A stretch of DNA of 64,000 bases from an uncultured Nodularia sp. (GTDB lineage Bacteria; Cyanobacteriota; Cyanobacteriia; Cyanobacteriales; Nostocaceae), in contig CAIWDD010000070.1 of the NCBI GenBank assembly GCA_903911355.1, positions 41,602-105,601 of the forward strand, in the 5' to 3' direction. The notes beneath the pieces are model-generated. The model ran no database searches. It was not told the origin of the DNA and saw only the letters and a program-made list of their open reading frames with translations. The position numbers and the translations under genes were made by a program. Numbering within the stretch: the first letter of the stretch is position 1; each line of letters begins with the position of its first letter. Of this stretch, positions 63,803 through 64,000 are shown one piece after another.

Positions 63803-64000
63803 TAACCACCTCTGTACATCAGCAAGACTGGTAAAATCAAGCAATGCTTCCCCCAGATTCTCTAATTCTTCTAAAGATAGAGTTTCCACAATCTGACGCA
63901 CATCTTCGGGTAATTCCCCCACCTTGCGAGTTAATAGTCGCAGGACTAGGGTTCTTTCCCTTTGTATTCCTTCTTCTCGACCTTCTTCTCGACCTTCTTC
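63797..64000 (-). CDS. C-terminal end of an Rpn/DUF4351-type protein (partial)
   Basis: The minus-strand frame is open to the window edge and ends at 63797. It begins with (REEG)n and continues IQRERTLVLRLLTRKVGELP, EDVRQIVETLSLEELENLGE and ALLDFTSLADVQRWLD, the DUF4351 domain that follows the PD-(D/E)XK Rpn-type nuclease in cyanobacteria. The nuclease domain lies outside the window. The repeated EEGRE linker is usual for the family. Confidence 0.8.
   Translation of the reverse strand, partial: EEGREEGREEGIQRERTLVLRLLTRKVGELPEDVRQIVETLSLEELENLGEALLDFTSLADVQRWLD

Overview
The window comes from a cyanobacterium, most likely a filamentous Nostocales-type genome. The direct signs are photosynthesis genes (psbK, psbM, petN, psaD, a PAM68-type photosystem II assembly factor), many gcgatcgc (HIP1) octamers, short tandem repeats of the ggaacag/ccctgtt type, a CYP110-like cytochrome P450, and a CRISPR repeat of a kind known from Nostoc/Anabaena. 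Gene order also fits: psaD next to trpE, tgt before psbK, a 2Fe-2S ferredoxin before psbM, and rpmH-rnpA-PH-yidC-jag. Placement below that level is inference.

Region by region. 1-6 kb: the 3' part of a plasma-membrane-type Ca2+ ATPase, an insertion-element relic, a fatty-acid desaturase and the pntA-pntA2-pntB transhydrogenase operon, whose last 91 bp are tandemly duplicated. 6.6-13.2 kb: a secreted DUF2808 protein, the rpmH-rnpA-PH-yidC-jag cluster, a YceD-like protein, Ycf46 and an SH3 protein. 13.3-24.8 kb: sbcC, two paralogous secreted proteins (one with SLH domains), a histidine kinase, DUF3155, a CCB2/CCB4-type factor with a PadR regulator, comF, a PPC protein and cobS. 25-33.4 kb: tgt, psbK, ferredoxin, psbM, a universal stress protein, an M3 oligopeptidase, an alcohol dehydrogenase and acylphosphatase. 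33.7-40 kb: DUF1823, a type I-alpha DAHP synthase, rpsO-PAM68, petN with a small membrane protein, and a P450.

40-42.8 kb is a small graveyard of accessory DNA: a two-repeat CRISPR relic, a PIN toxin-antitoxin pair with a truncated toxin and what looks like nested MITE insertions, a PD-(D/E)XK-like nuclease, a WD40 relic, and a MazF-type pair with a truncated toxin. 42.8-49.6 kb returns to metabolism: aminotransferase, SDR-like protein, a type I-beta DAHP synthase, a lipoprotein, DUF1517, tyrA, NADAR and a NIL-ferredoxin. 50-53.6 kb holds a single 1200-residue helicase-like gene of no recognised function. The rest carries psaD-trpE, a DICT/GAF histidine kinase, a glycogen-debranching-type enzyme, DUF2973/DUF2605, thrS with an 81-bp in-frame tandem repeat at its 3' end, and the end of an Rpn/DUF4351-type gene.

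Aromatic amino acid synthesis is well represented but scattered: two DAHP synthases of different subfamilies, a class I aminotransferase, tyrA and trpE. The strongest unexpected signals are (i) a 150-bp segment (140/150 identical) shared in inverted orientation by 1501-1650 and 44688-44837, spanning an ATPase-to-SDR gene junction whose two genes are each broken at the opposite locus; (ii) a MITE-like family whose core holds a variable short-tandem-repeat array; (iii) the nested insertions in the PIN toxin; (iv) the CRISPR relic; and (v) the orphan helicase-like giant gene.
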